This document shows positions 33,601 to 42,800 of a DNA stretch of 55,545 nucleotides, piece after piece. The stretch's first letter is position 1; each line of letters opens with the position of its first letter. The DNA comes from Gammaproteobacteria bacterium (lineage in GTDB: Bacteria; Gemmatimonadota; Gemmatimonadetes; Longimicrobiales; Gaopeijiaceae). The translations under genes were made by a program, and so were the position numbers. Location: contig JAPPMM010000050.1 in the NCBI GenBank assembly GCA_028819075.1, positions 1-55,545 on the forward strand, given 5' to 3'. The notes under the pieces are model-generated. The model did no database searches, was not told the origin of the DNA, and saw nothing but the letters and a program-made list of their open reading frames with translations.

Positions 33601-33735
33601 GGGCCTCACCCTCCCCCGGATGTCCACCGAGTGCTGTGCCCCCGAGTATGCTCTCGCGCCGCGTGGCATCGAGACGCAGCCCGACGCCTGCGCCCAAGTC
33701 GTAGCGCACGCCGCTCGTGATGCGCGCATCCCGCT
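33601..33735 (-). pseudogene. 3' fragment of a fibronectin/beta-barrel gene
   Basis: The minus strand encodes ITSGVRYDLGAGVGLRLDATRRES, which matches the last strands of the two barrel genes. It then shifts frame before GAQHSVDIRGRVR, the counterpart of their GAPQHTVGVRGRL. Only about 45 codons remain. It shows that a third barrel copy once ended here. The rest of 33538-33903 holds nothing else I can identify. Confidence 0.75.
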
Positions 33736-33903
33736 CTCAGCCCTCCCCGCTCTCTCCCGCCCCACCGAAGGCGGATGTGCTGCTCGTGGTCACAAACGAC
33801 TGATTCTATTCGAGCACAATGCGTTAAAACGATCACAGACACGAGATTCTCTGCCTGGACGCTCCCCCTTCGCTTAGCGGAGCTTGATCCTCCTCCGGGG
33901 GCC

Positions 33904-34118
33904 GGCGCGAGCAGCGAACTGCTGCGCCACCTCGAATACAAGGCGGAGTGGCACGGCCGCCAACTGAAGGTACGGCGAGGCCGGCCGAAACCGCGGACTG
34001 GCAAGCCCCGACGCGCGCCGACACAGGGGAGCCGGTCGCTGAAACGCGAATCGCGGACGCGAAGGCCGAAAGCCCTGTAGCCGTCTGCGAAGGCCGGAAC
34101 GAATCAGGGGGTGTGGAG
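33904..34118 (+). repeat. TnpB 3' end plus omegaRNA-like segment, copy B (solo)
   Basis: Ungapped 215-bp match to 31729-31943, differing at only a few positions. It begins inside the TnpB-like coding sequence (ASSELLRHLEYKAEWHGRQLKV) with no TnpB body upstream. It ends at the same GGGGGTGTGGAG, after which the flanks differ completely. The ends being identical supports a defined element boundary. If transcribed it could supply a second guide RNA whose guide would start at 34119. Confidence 0.65.
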
Positions 34119-34146
34119 GGGGCTCGCGTCACGCGCGCTCAGTCCC

Positions 34147-34821
34147 CTAGGTCACAGGCGGCTGGCCCGGCCGATACCGGGGGAATCCGTCCAGCGACAG
34201 GACACGTCGCATCAGATCCGCCTGGCTCGAGATGCCCTGCTTGCGGAAGATCCTGTTGAGGTGCCAGCGCACGGTGCCTTCGCTGCGCCCGGTGCGTGCC
34301 GCGATGTCGCGCACGCGGTGCCCGTCTGCCACCAGGGTCGCCAACTGGCTCTCGGTCAGAGTGAGGCCCAGGGCCGCCTGCACGAGTCCGACATCGATCC
34401 GGGGCCGGCTCTCGGGATCGGCGACCAGGACGAGTACTCCCACTTGGCGTGCACCGGATTCCCGCTCGCGCGCGGACAAGGGGACCGTGTGGACGACGAG
34501 CCGAGTGGACGCCGACGAGCGCGTGACGGTCATCGAGCCGGAGGACCCGGGGGTCCCGAGCGGAGGCGCCGCCCGGGCCACCAGTTGCTGCAGCGCCCGG
34601 TTGTCCCGCGGCGCCGTGGCGCTCAGGAAGCCATCCACCTCGCACAGCCCGTCGTCCTGCCCCAGAAGGTCTCGCGCCCGATCGTTCGCGGCCACGATCC
34701 GCCCACGCCCGTCCAACTGGACGACGCCGAAGCGGCTGTTGCCGAGCAGCGCGGAGCGGGGACCGCTCAGGGCCCGCCCCTCGACCGTATTGCTTGAGTC
34801 GACGTCCTGGGCATCGGGCAT
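34147..34821 (-). CDS. Short LuxR-family regulator (module B extra copy)
   Basis: A 224-residue protein with a PAS-like segment (about 28-70: FGVVQLDGRGRIVAANDRARDLLG) and a LuxR HTH near the C-terminus (LTLTESQLATLVADG...VRDIAARTGRSEGTVRWHLNRIFRKQG). It lacks the first 160 or so residues found in the regulators at 5555-6706 and 34916-36049, so it has lost or never had their N-terminal sensory domain. It lies 94 nt downstream of the full-length paralogue, on the same strand, probably in one transcript with the P450. Start MPDAQ at 34821 is moderately supported; the frame continues upstream without homology. Confidence 0.78.
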   Translation of the reverse strand: MPDAQDVDSSNTVEGRALSGPRSALLGNSRFGVVQLDGRGRIVAANDRARDLLGQDDGLCEVDGFLSATAPRDNRALQQLVARAAPPLGTPGSSGSMTVTRSSASTRLVVHTVPLSARERESGARQVGVLVLVADPESRPRIDVGLVQAALGLTLTESQLATLVADGHRVRDIAARTGRSEGTVRWHLNRIFRKQGISSQADLMRRVLSLDGFPRYRPGQPPVT

Positions 34822-34915
34822 GGACAAGCGCCTCGCCTTGGGGCGGGAATGCGATTCTGCTGTCAGAATGGGGAGCCAGGCAGCTCCGGCGCGTCCACAG
34901 AATTGGGGATCTTCG

Positions 34916-36049
34916 TTACGCCCCCATCGACAGCACCAGCCGCACCAGGTCCACCTGCCGGGTGATGCCGAGCTTCCCGAAGATGTGCCGCACATGGGTG
35001 CGGATGGTGCTTTGCTCCCGCCCCACCGCAGCAGCGATCTGACCGACGGTCTTGCCTTCTGCAAGCAGCACCGCTACCCGGCTCTCCGCCGGCGTGAGGC
35101 CGAGGGCGGCTTTCACGGAACCCGGATTGAGGCGTGTCCGGCTTCGCGGGTGGGTGACGAACACCAGCGCCGCGACAGGCCAGGCACGGAACTCCTCCTC
35201 CCGGCTGCTCGCAGGGACCACCTGCAACTTGAGTGGCGGCTGCTTCCCGGAACGCCTCACCATCATCGAGCCGGCGGCGCCGGGAGACCCGTATGGCGGC
35301 AGCGCGCGGGCCACGAGCCGCCGAAGATGGGCGTCGTCCTCCGGCCAGCGCGCAGACAGCCGGCCCCCCTGGTCCAACAGGCCGTCGACGGTGCGCAGCA
35401 ACTCCCGGGCACGATCGTTCGCCGCAACAATCTGCCCGCGCCAATCGAGCTGGATGATCCCGCACCCGGTGGCGGCAAGGAGTTCGTCGAACGACGAACC
35501 CAGGGCTCCGGCGTCGGCCAGAGCTTGGCGGACGCTCACGTAATGGCGGACGTGAGGCAGAAGCCGCCGTATCAATTCGATCTGACGGGACGACCAGCCG
35601 CCGGTGTCAACCGGATCGTTGACCACCCAGACGATACGCGACCCGCCGGGTCCGTCCAACCGCACGTTGATGCTGTCCTGGGTGTGACCGCGGGACAGGG
35701 CCTCGTTGTAGGATGGGGAGCTCTTCAGCTCCTCGTCCGTGTAGAGGTCTCCGCAGTGGACCAGTCGGCTGTCCGGCAGCTTCCGGAGGCGCGGGATGCG
35801 TTCATCCCGGGCGTAGTAGTCGTCGAAGTACTCACGCTCCAATTCGCGGTTGCGTTCGCCGCGGTAGAAGAAGCCGGCGTAGAAGATCCGGACATCCCCC
35901 CCGGGCTGGTCGGCGCCCACCACCAGGGCATTGCCCTCCGCACCGAGCGCGTCGTCGATGAGGGCGGATGCGGCCGGCCAGCGCCCGTCGTCGAGCGCGG
36001 CCTCGTGCAATGATGCAAGGATGCGATCGAACGTGTCTCTCTCGCTCAT
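34916..36049 (-). CDS. LuxR-family transcriptional regulator (module B)
   Basis: A 377-residue regulator with the same plan as the module A copy: N-terminal sensory half (YFDDYYARDERIPRL...LVHCGDLYTDEE), PAS-like middle (GIIQLDWRGQIVAANDRARELL) and LuxR HTH (LTPAESRVAVLLAEG...VGQIAAAVGREQSTIRTHVRHIFGKLG). ATG 36049 aligns with the paralogue start; a TTG three codons upstream is less likely. The P450 stop is 12 nt upstream, so P450 and regulator are probably co-translated. Identity to the module A copy appears lower than between the two kinases or the P450 ends, so the regulators may have diverged in signal. Confidence 0.87.
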   Translation of the reverse strand: MSERDTFDRILASLHEAALDDGRWPAASALIDDALGAEGNALVVGADQPGGDVRIFYAGFFYRGERNRELEREYFDDYYARDERIPRLRKLPDSRLVHCGDLYTDEELKSSPSYNEALSRGHTQDSINVRLDGPGGSRIVWVVNDPVDTGGWSSRQIELIRRLLPHVRHYVSVRQALADAGALGSSFDELLAATGCGIIQLDWRGQIVAANDRARELLRTVDGLLDQGGRLSARWPEDDAHLRRLVARALPPYGSPGAAGSMMVRRSGKQPPLKLQVVPASSREEEFRAWPVAALVFVTHPRSRTRLNPGSVKAALGLTPAESRVAVLLAEGKTVGQIAAAVGREQSTIRTHVRHIFGKLGITRQVDLVRLVLSMGA

Positions 36050-36061
36050 GGCCTCCAACCC

Positions 36062-37327
36062 TCACGCGCTGAGGCAGCGCACCGGCAGGGACTCGAGGCC
36101 CCGCATGATGATGCTCGGCCGATACCGGGGGCGATCGCGGGCCAGACGAATGGACCGGAACCGCTCGAGCAGCATCTCGAGCGCGATCCTTCCCTGCAGG
36201 CGAGCGAGCGGAGCGCCGAGGCAGTGGTGAATCCCGCTCCCGAACGACAGGTGCGAACGGGGGTCGCGCCCGACATCGAGGCGGTCCGGATTCTCGAACG
36301 CCGCCGGATCCCGGTTGGCGGCGCCCAGGAGCACCACGACGTTGTCGCGCTTGCGCAACGCAAAGCCGTTCACCTCGCAGTCGGCGAGCACCCGCCGATA
36401 GTCCACCTGCACCGGAGCGTCGAAGCGGAGCAGTTCCTCGACGGCCGACGGGATCAGGGCCGGGTCCTCCCGCAACCGCTCCATCTGGTCCGGATGGCGG
36501 AGCAGGGCCAGGATGCCGTTTCCGATGAGGTTGGCGGTGGTCTCGCTGCCGGCTGCCAGGAGCAGCCGCAGCATGTTCAGGGTCTCCTGCCCGCTCAACT
36601 GCGCGCCATCCTGCCGGGCCCGAATCAGGGCAGTCACGATGTCTTCGCGCGGCCTGGCCCGTCGCTCCTCGATGATCGGCCGCACATAGGCGGCAAACGC
36701 ACTCGATACCCGCTTGCCGGCCCTGCCCTCCCCGCGGCCGAGCCTCGGTTCAAGCAGACGCGCACGCCGCGCGGACCAGACCTTGAATCGGCGCCAGTCC
36801 TGCGGGGGAAGGCCCAGCATCCCCGCGATGACCATCACGGGGAGAGGATGCGCCACAGCGTCCATGAAATCGAACGCCGTCGAGTGGCGGATGTCCCCCA
36901 GCAGGGTGCTCAGGATGCCGCGAACGCGTGGCTCGAGCGCGTCGATCGCCCGCGGCGTGAAGGCCCCGCTGACGAGCGCCCGGAGCCGCGTGTGGTCCGG
37001 CGGATCCAGAAGCAGCATGGAATACTCGTGCGGAGGCGGCAGTATGGCCCGCTGCAGGAGCGACAGGTTGCTCTTGCGCGGGTCGTTGCCGAAGCGCCGA
37101 TGGTCGCGCAGGATGACCCTCACGTCGGCGTAGCGCGTGAACACCCAGGCGTTCAAGAACCTGCTGCGGTGCACCGGCGCCCGGGCGCGCAGGGCCGCCA
37201 GGACGGGGTACGGATTCCGGACCGTCCGGGGCGAGAGCGGGTTGTATGCTACCCCGTGCTTCCAGCGCTCCGGCAGGACCAGCGCGCCGGCGACTGCGGC
37301 TTGCATCGCGTGGGCAACTTGGAACAT
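36062..37327 (-). CDS. Cytochrome P450 (intact copy)
   Basis: A 421-residue soluble bacterial P450. The I-helix oxygen-activation motif AGSETTAN (near 260), K-helix ExxR (EELLR, near 297) and haem loop HLSFGSGIHHCLGAP with ligand Cys369 are all present, and the length is usual. No membrane anchor, so it needs ferredoxin-type redox partners encoded elsewhere. The substrate cannot be predicted. It is transcribed divergently from the fused kinase across a 96-nt promoter with a conserved dyad and is followed by two LuxR regulators. This suggests that oxidation of a small molecule is tied to this signalling module. Its module A twin is inactivated. Confidence 0.93.
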   Translation of the reverse strand: MFQVAHAMQAAVAGALVLPERWKHGVAYNPLSPRTVRNPYPVLAALRARAPVHRSRFLNAWVFTRYADVRVILRDHRRFGNDPRKSNLSLLQRAILPPPHEYSMLLLDPPDHTRLRALVSGAFTPRAIDALEPRVRGILSTLLGDIRHSTAFDFMDAVAHPLPVMVIAGMLGLPPQDWRRFKVWSARRARLLEPRLGRGEGRAGKRVSSAFAAYVRPIIEERRARPREDIVTALIRARQDGAQLSGQETLNMLRLLLAAGSETTANLIGNGILALLRHPDQMERLREDPALIPSAVEELLRFDAPVQVDYRRVLADCEVNGFALRKRDNVVVLLGAANRDPAAFENPDRLDVGRDPRSHLSFGSGIHHCLGAPLARLQGRIALEMLLERFRSIRLARDRPRYRPSIIMRGLESLPVRCLSA

Positions 37328-37346
37328 CCCTCTAATCTAGGGGGAT
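37326..37346. promoter_or_regulatory. Palindromic operator candidate in divergent promoter (module B)
   Basis: Arms ATCCCTCTA and TAGGGGGAT around ATC, in the same position as the module A dyad. Compared with module A, the third base of the left arm and its partner in the right arm have both changed (T to C, A to G), keeping the symmetry. One other right-arm change breaks a pair. Confidence 0.55.
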
Positions 37347-37423
37347 TGATATGTTCAAGACGTGTACAAGAGTATTGATTTTATGTCGATTTCATGTTGC
37401 CATGGCGCGGGGAGGGAGAAGTC

Positions 37424-39757
37424 GTGAACGACATCAACGAACTCAAACGCCAGAACAGGGCATTGCGGGACCGGTTCGTTCGGCTGAGCAGCGCCGTCCT
37501 GCGCATCAACTCGAGCCTCGAGCTGGCCAACGTGCTGCAGGAGGTCGTCGATAGCGCCCGCGCGCTGACCGCCGCGCGCCTGGGGGTCATCACGACCGTC
37601 GACAAGCAGGGGCAGCTTCGGGACTTCCTGACCTCCGGCTTCGCTCTCGACAAGCAACGGACGATGACGGCGTGGCCCGACGGGCTGAGGCTCTTCGAGC
37701 ATCTTCGGGACCATCTGGAGCCATTTCGGCTCTCGGACTTCCCCGGTCACCTCCGGTCGCGTGGCTTCCGCCCGACGCCGTGGATTCCGAGGACGATTCA
37801 GGGAGCGCCGTTGCACCACCGGGGCGAGCATCTCGGTCACTTCTTCCTCGGGGAGAAGGGCAACGGCGAGGCGTTCACGGCTGAAGACGAGGAGATTCTC
37901 ACCCTCTTCGCCTCGCAGGCGGCCACGGCGATCGCGAATGCCCGCACCCACCGCGATGTCGAGCGGGCCCGCGCCGACCTGGAGGCCCTGATCGAAACCA
38001 CGCCGGTGGGCGTGGCCGTGTTCGACGCCGGAACCGGTCGTCCCGTGTCGTTCAATCGCGAGGCGCAACGCATCGTCGAGGAGATTCGCACCCCCGGATG
38101 TCCGCCGGAGCAGCTTCTGGAAGTGCTGACGTGCCGGCACGCCGACGGGCGGGAGTACTCGCTCGCAGAGATCCCGCTGGCCCGGCAGCTCGAGGGCGCC
38201 ACGGCGACGCGCGCAGAAGAGATCGAGCTCTCGGTGCCCGACGGCCGGAGCGTCCGCACGCTCGTCAACGCGACGCCGATCCATTCCGAGTCCGGAGAGG
38301 TAGTCTCGGTCGTCGTCACGTTGCAGGATCTGGCACCGCTCGACGAGCTGGAGCGGCAGCGGGCGGATTTCCTCAGCATGGTGAGCCACGAACTCCGCGC
38401 CCCGCTCACTTCCATCAAGGGTTCGGCCGCAACCGTTCTCGAAGCCTCTCCCGTTCCGTCCCGGGCCGAAATGCTGCAGTTCTTTCGCCTCATCAACGGC
38501 CAGGCGAACCACATGAGGGGCCTCATCGCGAACCTGTTGGACGCGGGGAGCATCGAGGCGGGCACGCTCACCGTCGCACCCGAGCCTTCCAACGTAGCCT
38601 CGCTGGTGGACCAGGCCCGGACCACGTTCCTTAGCGGCGGAGGCCGGCACCCCGTCCTCATCGACCTCCCGCCGGACCTTCCGCGAGCGATGGCCGACCC
38701 CGAGCGCATCGTGCAGGTGTTAGTAAATCTCTTCGCCAACGCGGGACGGCACGCGCCCGAGTCGACTCCGATCCAGGTGGCGGCCGAGCGCGACGGCACG
38801 CATCTCGCAATCTCGGTCTCGGACCAGGGACGGGGGATTGCACCCGAGCGGCTCCCGCACCTCTTCCAGAAGCGCGTCGGCCTTGCTGGAGGCACCGGGC
38901 TGGGCCTGGCGATCTGCAAGGGGCTCGTGGAAGCGCACGGCGGCCGCATACAGGCCGAGAGCGATGGGCCGGGCCGGGGCGCGCGCTTCACGTTCACGCT
39001 TCCGGTGGCCGGGGAGGCGACGGCCGACGCCCCGGGCAGCTACGGGCGGCTGATCTCCGAGGGGCGCGAGCGCAGCCGCGTTCTCGTGGTCGACGACGAC
39101 CCGCTGATGCTGCGCTTCGTTCGCGACGCCCTCGCGACGGCGGGCTACGCTGCGGTGATGACGGGCGACCCGCAGGAGTTGTCGCACCTGATCCGGATCG
39201 AGCAGCCCGAGCTTGTCGTTCTCGACCTGATGCTGCCCGGCACGGACGGCATCGAGTTGATGGAGCGGACCCCGGAGCTCGCCGACCTGCCGGTCATCTT
39301 CATATCCGGCTACCGCAGGGACGAGACCATCGCGAAGGCGCTCGAACGTGGGGCGGCCGACTACATCGTCAAGCCTTTTTCGCCGACGGAACTCGTGGCC
39401 AGGGTCCGGGCGGCGCTGCGCCGACAGGCCCAGCCCAGGCCCTTCGTGCTGGACGAACTCGACATCGACTGCGACCAGCGCCGAGTCACAATGGCAGGCC
39501 GCGAGATCAAGTTGACCGCGACGGAGTACGAGCTGCTGCGCGTGCTCTCGCGCAATGCGGGGCGGGTGGTCACCTACAACCGGCTGCTGCGCCAGGTCTG
39601 GGGCCGGCGCGGCGGGGGCAACGCGGGCCCGGTGCGCACCTTCGCCAAGAAGCTCCGCCAGAAACTCGGCGACGACGCGGCCAACCCGGCCTACATCCTG
39701 ACCGAGCGCGGGGTTGGCTACCGTATGCCCATGCCGGACACCGAGGAGGGTCCCTGA
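37424..39757 (+). CDS. GAF-PAS-histidine kinase-receiver-winged helix fusion (module B)
   Basis: A 777-residue paralogue of the module A kinase, nearly identical over most of its length. Same order of domains: GAF, PAS, H-box SMVSHELRAPLTSIKGS (His322), ATPase boxes (NLFANAGRHAP, DQGRGIA, GGTGLGLAI), receiver (Asp601) and OmpR-type winged helix. The receiver output and all phosphotransfer residues are intact. GTG start at 37424 with GGGAGGGAGAAG upstream; an in-frame ATG at 37394 adds ten unsupported residues. A short C-terminal extension (PMPDTEEGP) differs from copy A. No transmembrane segments. The intact P450 lies divergently upstream. Confidence 0.92.
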   Translation: MNDINELKRQNRALRDRFVRLSSAVLRINSSLELANVLQEVVDSARALTAARLGVITTVDKQGQLRDFLTSGFALDKQRTMTAWPDGLRLFEHLRDHLEPFRLSDFPGHLRSRGFRPTPWIPRTIQGAPLHHRGEHLGHFFLGEKGNGEAFTAEDEEILTLFASQAATAIANARTHRDVERARADLEALIETTPVGVAVFDAGTGRPVSFNREAQRIVEEIRTPGCPPEQLLEVLTCRHADGREYSLAEIPLARQLEGATATRAEEIELSVPDGRSVRTLVNATPIHSESGEVVSVVVTLQDLAPLDELERQRADFLSMVSHELRAPLTSIKGSAATVLEASPVPSRAEMLQFFRLINGQANHMRGLIANLLDAGSIEAGTLTVAPEPSNVASLVDQARTTFLSGGGRHPVLIDLPPDLPRAMADPERIVQVLVNLFANAGRHAPESTPIQVAAERDGTHLAISVSDQGRGIAPERLPHLFQKRVGLAGGTGLGLAICKGLVEAHGGRIQAESDGPGRGARFTFTLPVAGEATADAPGSYGRLISEGRERSRVLVVDDDPLMLRFVRDALATAGYAAVMTGDPQELSHLIRIEQPELVVLDLMLPGTDGIELMERTPELADLPVIFISGYRRDETIAKALERGAADYIVKPFSPTELVARVRAALRRQAQPRPFVLDELDIDCDQRRVTMAGREIKLTATEYELLRVLSRNAGRVVTYNRLLRQVWGRRGGGNAGPVRTFAKKLRQKLGDDAANPAYILTERGVGYRMPMPDTEEGP

Positions 39758-39896
39758 CGCTCAGCGGCCTCGTTATCGAAGCGGTATCTGGGGTTCCGGC
39801 GGCGGCGCCTCTTCTTCGGGTGTGGCCCTCGTCGTACGCGCGTGGCCTTCTTCCTTCGCTTCGGCGGTTTCTGGTTCTTGGGCGGGCGCCACTTCC

Positions 39897-42800
39897 TCAT
39901 CGGAACCGCAACCTCCCCCGGACGCCGACGGTGTGTTGCGGGGCGCCGAGCCCGCTCTCGCGCCGCGTGCCTTCGAGGCGCAGTCCGACGCCTGACCCGA
40001 GCTCGTAGCGCACGCCGCTCGAGAAGGCCCGCGTGCCACCCTGGCCCACGTAGAAGCCGCTGTAGGGTGTGCCGTGGAAGCCGGCGATGCCGTACGCCAC
40101 CTCACCGTCCACGTTGGGACCCATGCCTAGGTCGTGGCCACCCACTGCGTCGTGCACCCCGCGCTCCCACAACTGGTTCACCCCGCTCATGTGGTTGCCG
40201 TACGAGGGCGCCACCCGGACCTGCAGCCCCTGGCCGCGGGTCGCCGGGTCGAACATGAGCGTGCCGCCCATGCCCCATTCCTCGTAGCCGGCGCGCGCCG
40301 AGATCACGAACCGGCCGCGGCCCTCCGCGGTCAGCCCCAATCCCGGGTTCGTGTAGCGCAGCCCGCCGCCGACTTCCGCGCTGGCGCCGTTTATGCCGTC
40401 GCCGTCGTCGTAGCGCATCCCGCCCTCGAGCACGAACGCCATCTCGTTCCCGGCGCCGCTGCTGAAGCCCTGCGTCAGCTCCAGGGCAAGTTTGGCGCGC
40501 TGCATCTCGAGCGTTGCTTCCTCGATCTGCTGGGTGCCGTCGACCGTGACCTCGCCGTACCAGCCTTCGGCCTTGAGGCGCACGCCGGCCGCGCCTCGCG
40601 TGAGCAGTTGGTAGCTGGCGCCCCCAGCCCCCGTCAACAGGCTCGCGGGCGTGGTGCGGAACCCTCCGCGCTCGTCGTCGACGTCGATGTCGCCGCGGCC
40701 GAGTCCGGCCGAGCCCCACACGGAGGCGACGCCCCCGCCGGAGAACCAGGCCATGTAGGGATGCACGCTGGCCATGGTGGTGCCGTAGGTGCCCGTTACC
40801 GGCGTGGCGCCGGTCTTGTCGGTGAAGTCGAAGCTGCCCGACGAGTACGAGCCCGCGACACCCGCCAGGATGTCGGGTCCCACGCGCACGTCCAGGCCGG
40901 CGTGGGCGCTCACCATGTTGCCCTTCCAGTCGAGGGTGCTCTGGCCCGGTTCGCCGAGGTGGTGGTATTCGCCTGAGCCCCAGCTCGCCAACTGGGTGCC
41001 CGTGGCGGACTGCTGCTGCGGCGCGTCGGAGGCGCCCAGGGGCATCGTGAACGAGGTGCCGCCGAAGAGGGCAGCCAAGCCGGCCTGGTCCCCTTGGGCG
41101 AGACCGAAGCCTCCAGCGTCCGGCGAGGACAGGCTCGCGGCCATCGACGAGAGCCCGTTCGTCTCGACGCGCCGCTCCATGCCCATCCCGCTGGCCACCG
41201 CATCGACGCGGCGGGCGATCGCCGACACTGTGCTGGATGTCATCGCGGCCGCCACGTGCGGCAGCACGCGCGTGTTCAGGCGACCCGCCCGACCGACGGG
41301 GTCGTCCGTGGCCGCCGAAGCGGTATCCGACGGCGCGCCGGCGCCCACCCGGTTGATCGCCGAGACACGGTAGTGGCGCGAACTCCCCGGCAGGAGGCCG
41401 GTGTGCGAGAACGCGGTGGCTCTGGACCCGGTATTGACCATCAGAACCGTCCACGCCGTTGCATTCTCCGAGACCTCGATGCGGTAGCCGGTGACGGCGG
41501 CGCCCCCGTCGTAGGCAGGCGCGGCCCAGAACAGGTCGATCTGGGTGGGCGAGACCGCGGTGGCCGTCAGCCCGGTGGGCGGGTCGGGCACGGTCGCGTC
41601 GGTAATGGCGCTCGCCACCCGCGACGCCCGGCCCACGCCGATCCGGTTGATCGCCGAGACACGGTAGTGGCGCCTGGTGGCCGGCTCCAGTCCCGTGTGC
41701 ACGTGGGTCGTGCGCGTGTTGTGCGAGTTGGCCACCAGGTCCGCCCAGCGGGTGCCCCCGTCTTCGGACACCTCGATCCGGTAGCCGGTGATGCGCGAGC
41801 CCCCGTCGCTCGTGGGCGCTCGCCAAGAGAGCTCGATCCGCGAGGTGCCGTCGGCCTCCGCGTCGAGACTCCGGGGCGAGCCCGGCACGGTCGCTTCCGT
41901 GGTAGCGCGCGCGGTGTTCGAGAACGGCCCGGTCCCCGCAGTGTTGATCGCTGCGACGCGGTAGTGCCGCGTAGTCGCGGGCTGGAGGTTTACGTCGGAG
42001 AACGTCGTCCCTCTCGAGTTGGTGTTGCGGCGGACAATCCGCCAGGTGCTGCCCCCGTCGTCGGAGGCCTCGATCCGGTAACCGAGGATGGGAGCTCCAC
42101 CGGTGTTGCGAGGCGCACTCCACGACAGGTCGATCCGCGAGGTGCCCACCTCCCGGGCCGTCAGCCCGACCGGTGCCCCGGGAGCTTGAGCGTACGTGCT
42201 CGTGCTCGTCTCGAACGACCACTGGCCGGCCCCCACGCGGTTGATCGCCGCCACCCGGTACCGGTAGGCGGTGGCCGGCCGGAGGCCCGTGTGCTCGAAG
42301 GTGGTCGCCGTCGAACCCGTGTTGCGAACGATCGTGATCCAGGTGCCGTCGCTGGGGCCGCGCGCCTGAATGGTGTAGCCGGTGATCCGCTCCCCGCCGT
42401 CGTTGGACGGCGCCTCCCAGGCGAGGGTGATGCTGGTGGGTCCCGTTGCTCGCGCGCGCAGGTTGCGGGGCTGGTCCGGCCGTGCGGCGTTGGTGGTGCC
42501 CTCGGCCACGTTCGAGGGATCCCCGTGCCCCTGGGCGTTGAGCGCGCGCACGCGATAGAACCGGGTCGTGTTGGGGGCGAGACCGGTGTGCAAGTAGGTG
42601 GTGGTGGCGCTGGCAGTGCTGGCCAAGTGGATGATCCAGGGGCCGCCGCGGGTGATAGCCCTCTCGATGCGGTAGCCTGTGATCGGACTCCCTCCGTTCG
42701 AGGCCGGAGCCGTCCAGGAGAGGAGGATCTGGGTGCTTCCCCCTACACCGCTCGGAGTCGCCCTCAGGCTCCTGGGTGCGCCCGGAACGGTGAGGTCGTC

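Noticed and set aside
39718..39900. Small basic minus-strand ORF (RRKKATRVRRGPHPKKRRRRRN) after the barrel gene
   Set aside because: It overlaps the kinase end, has low-complexity composition, no ribosome site, and another frame of the same DNA is equally open.
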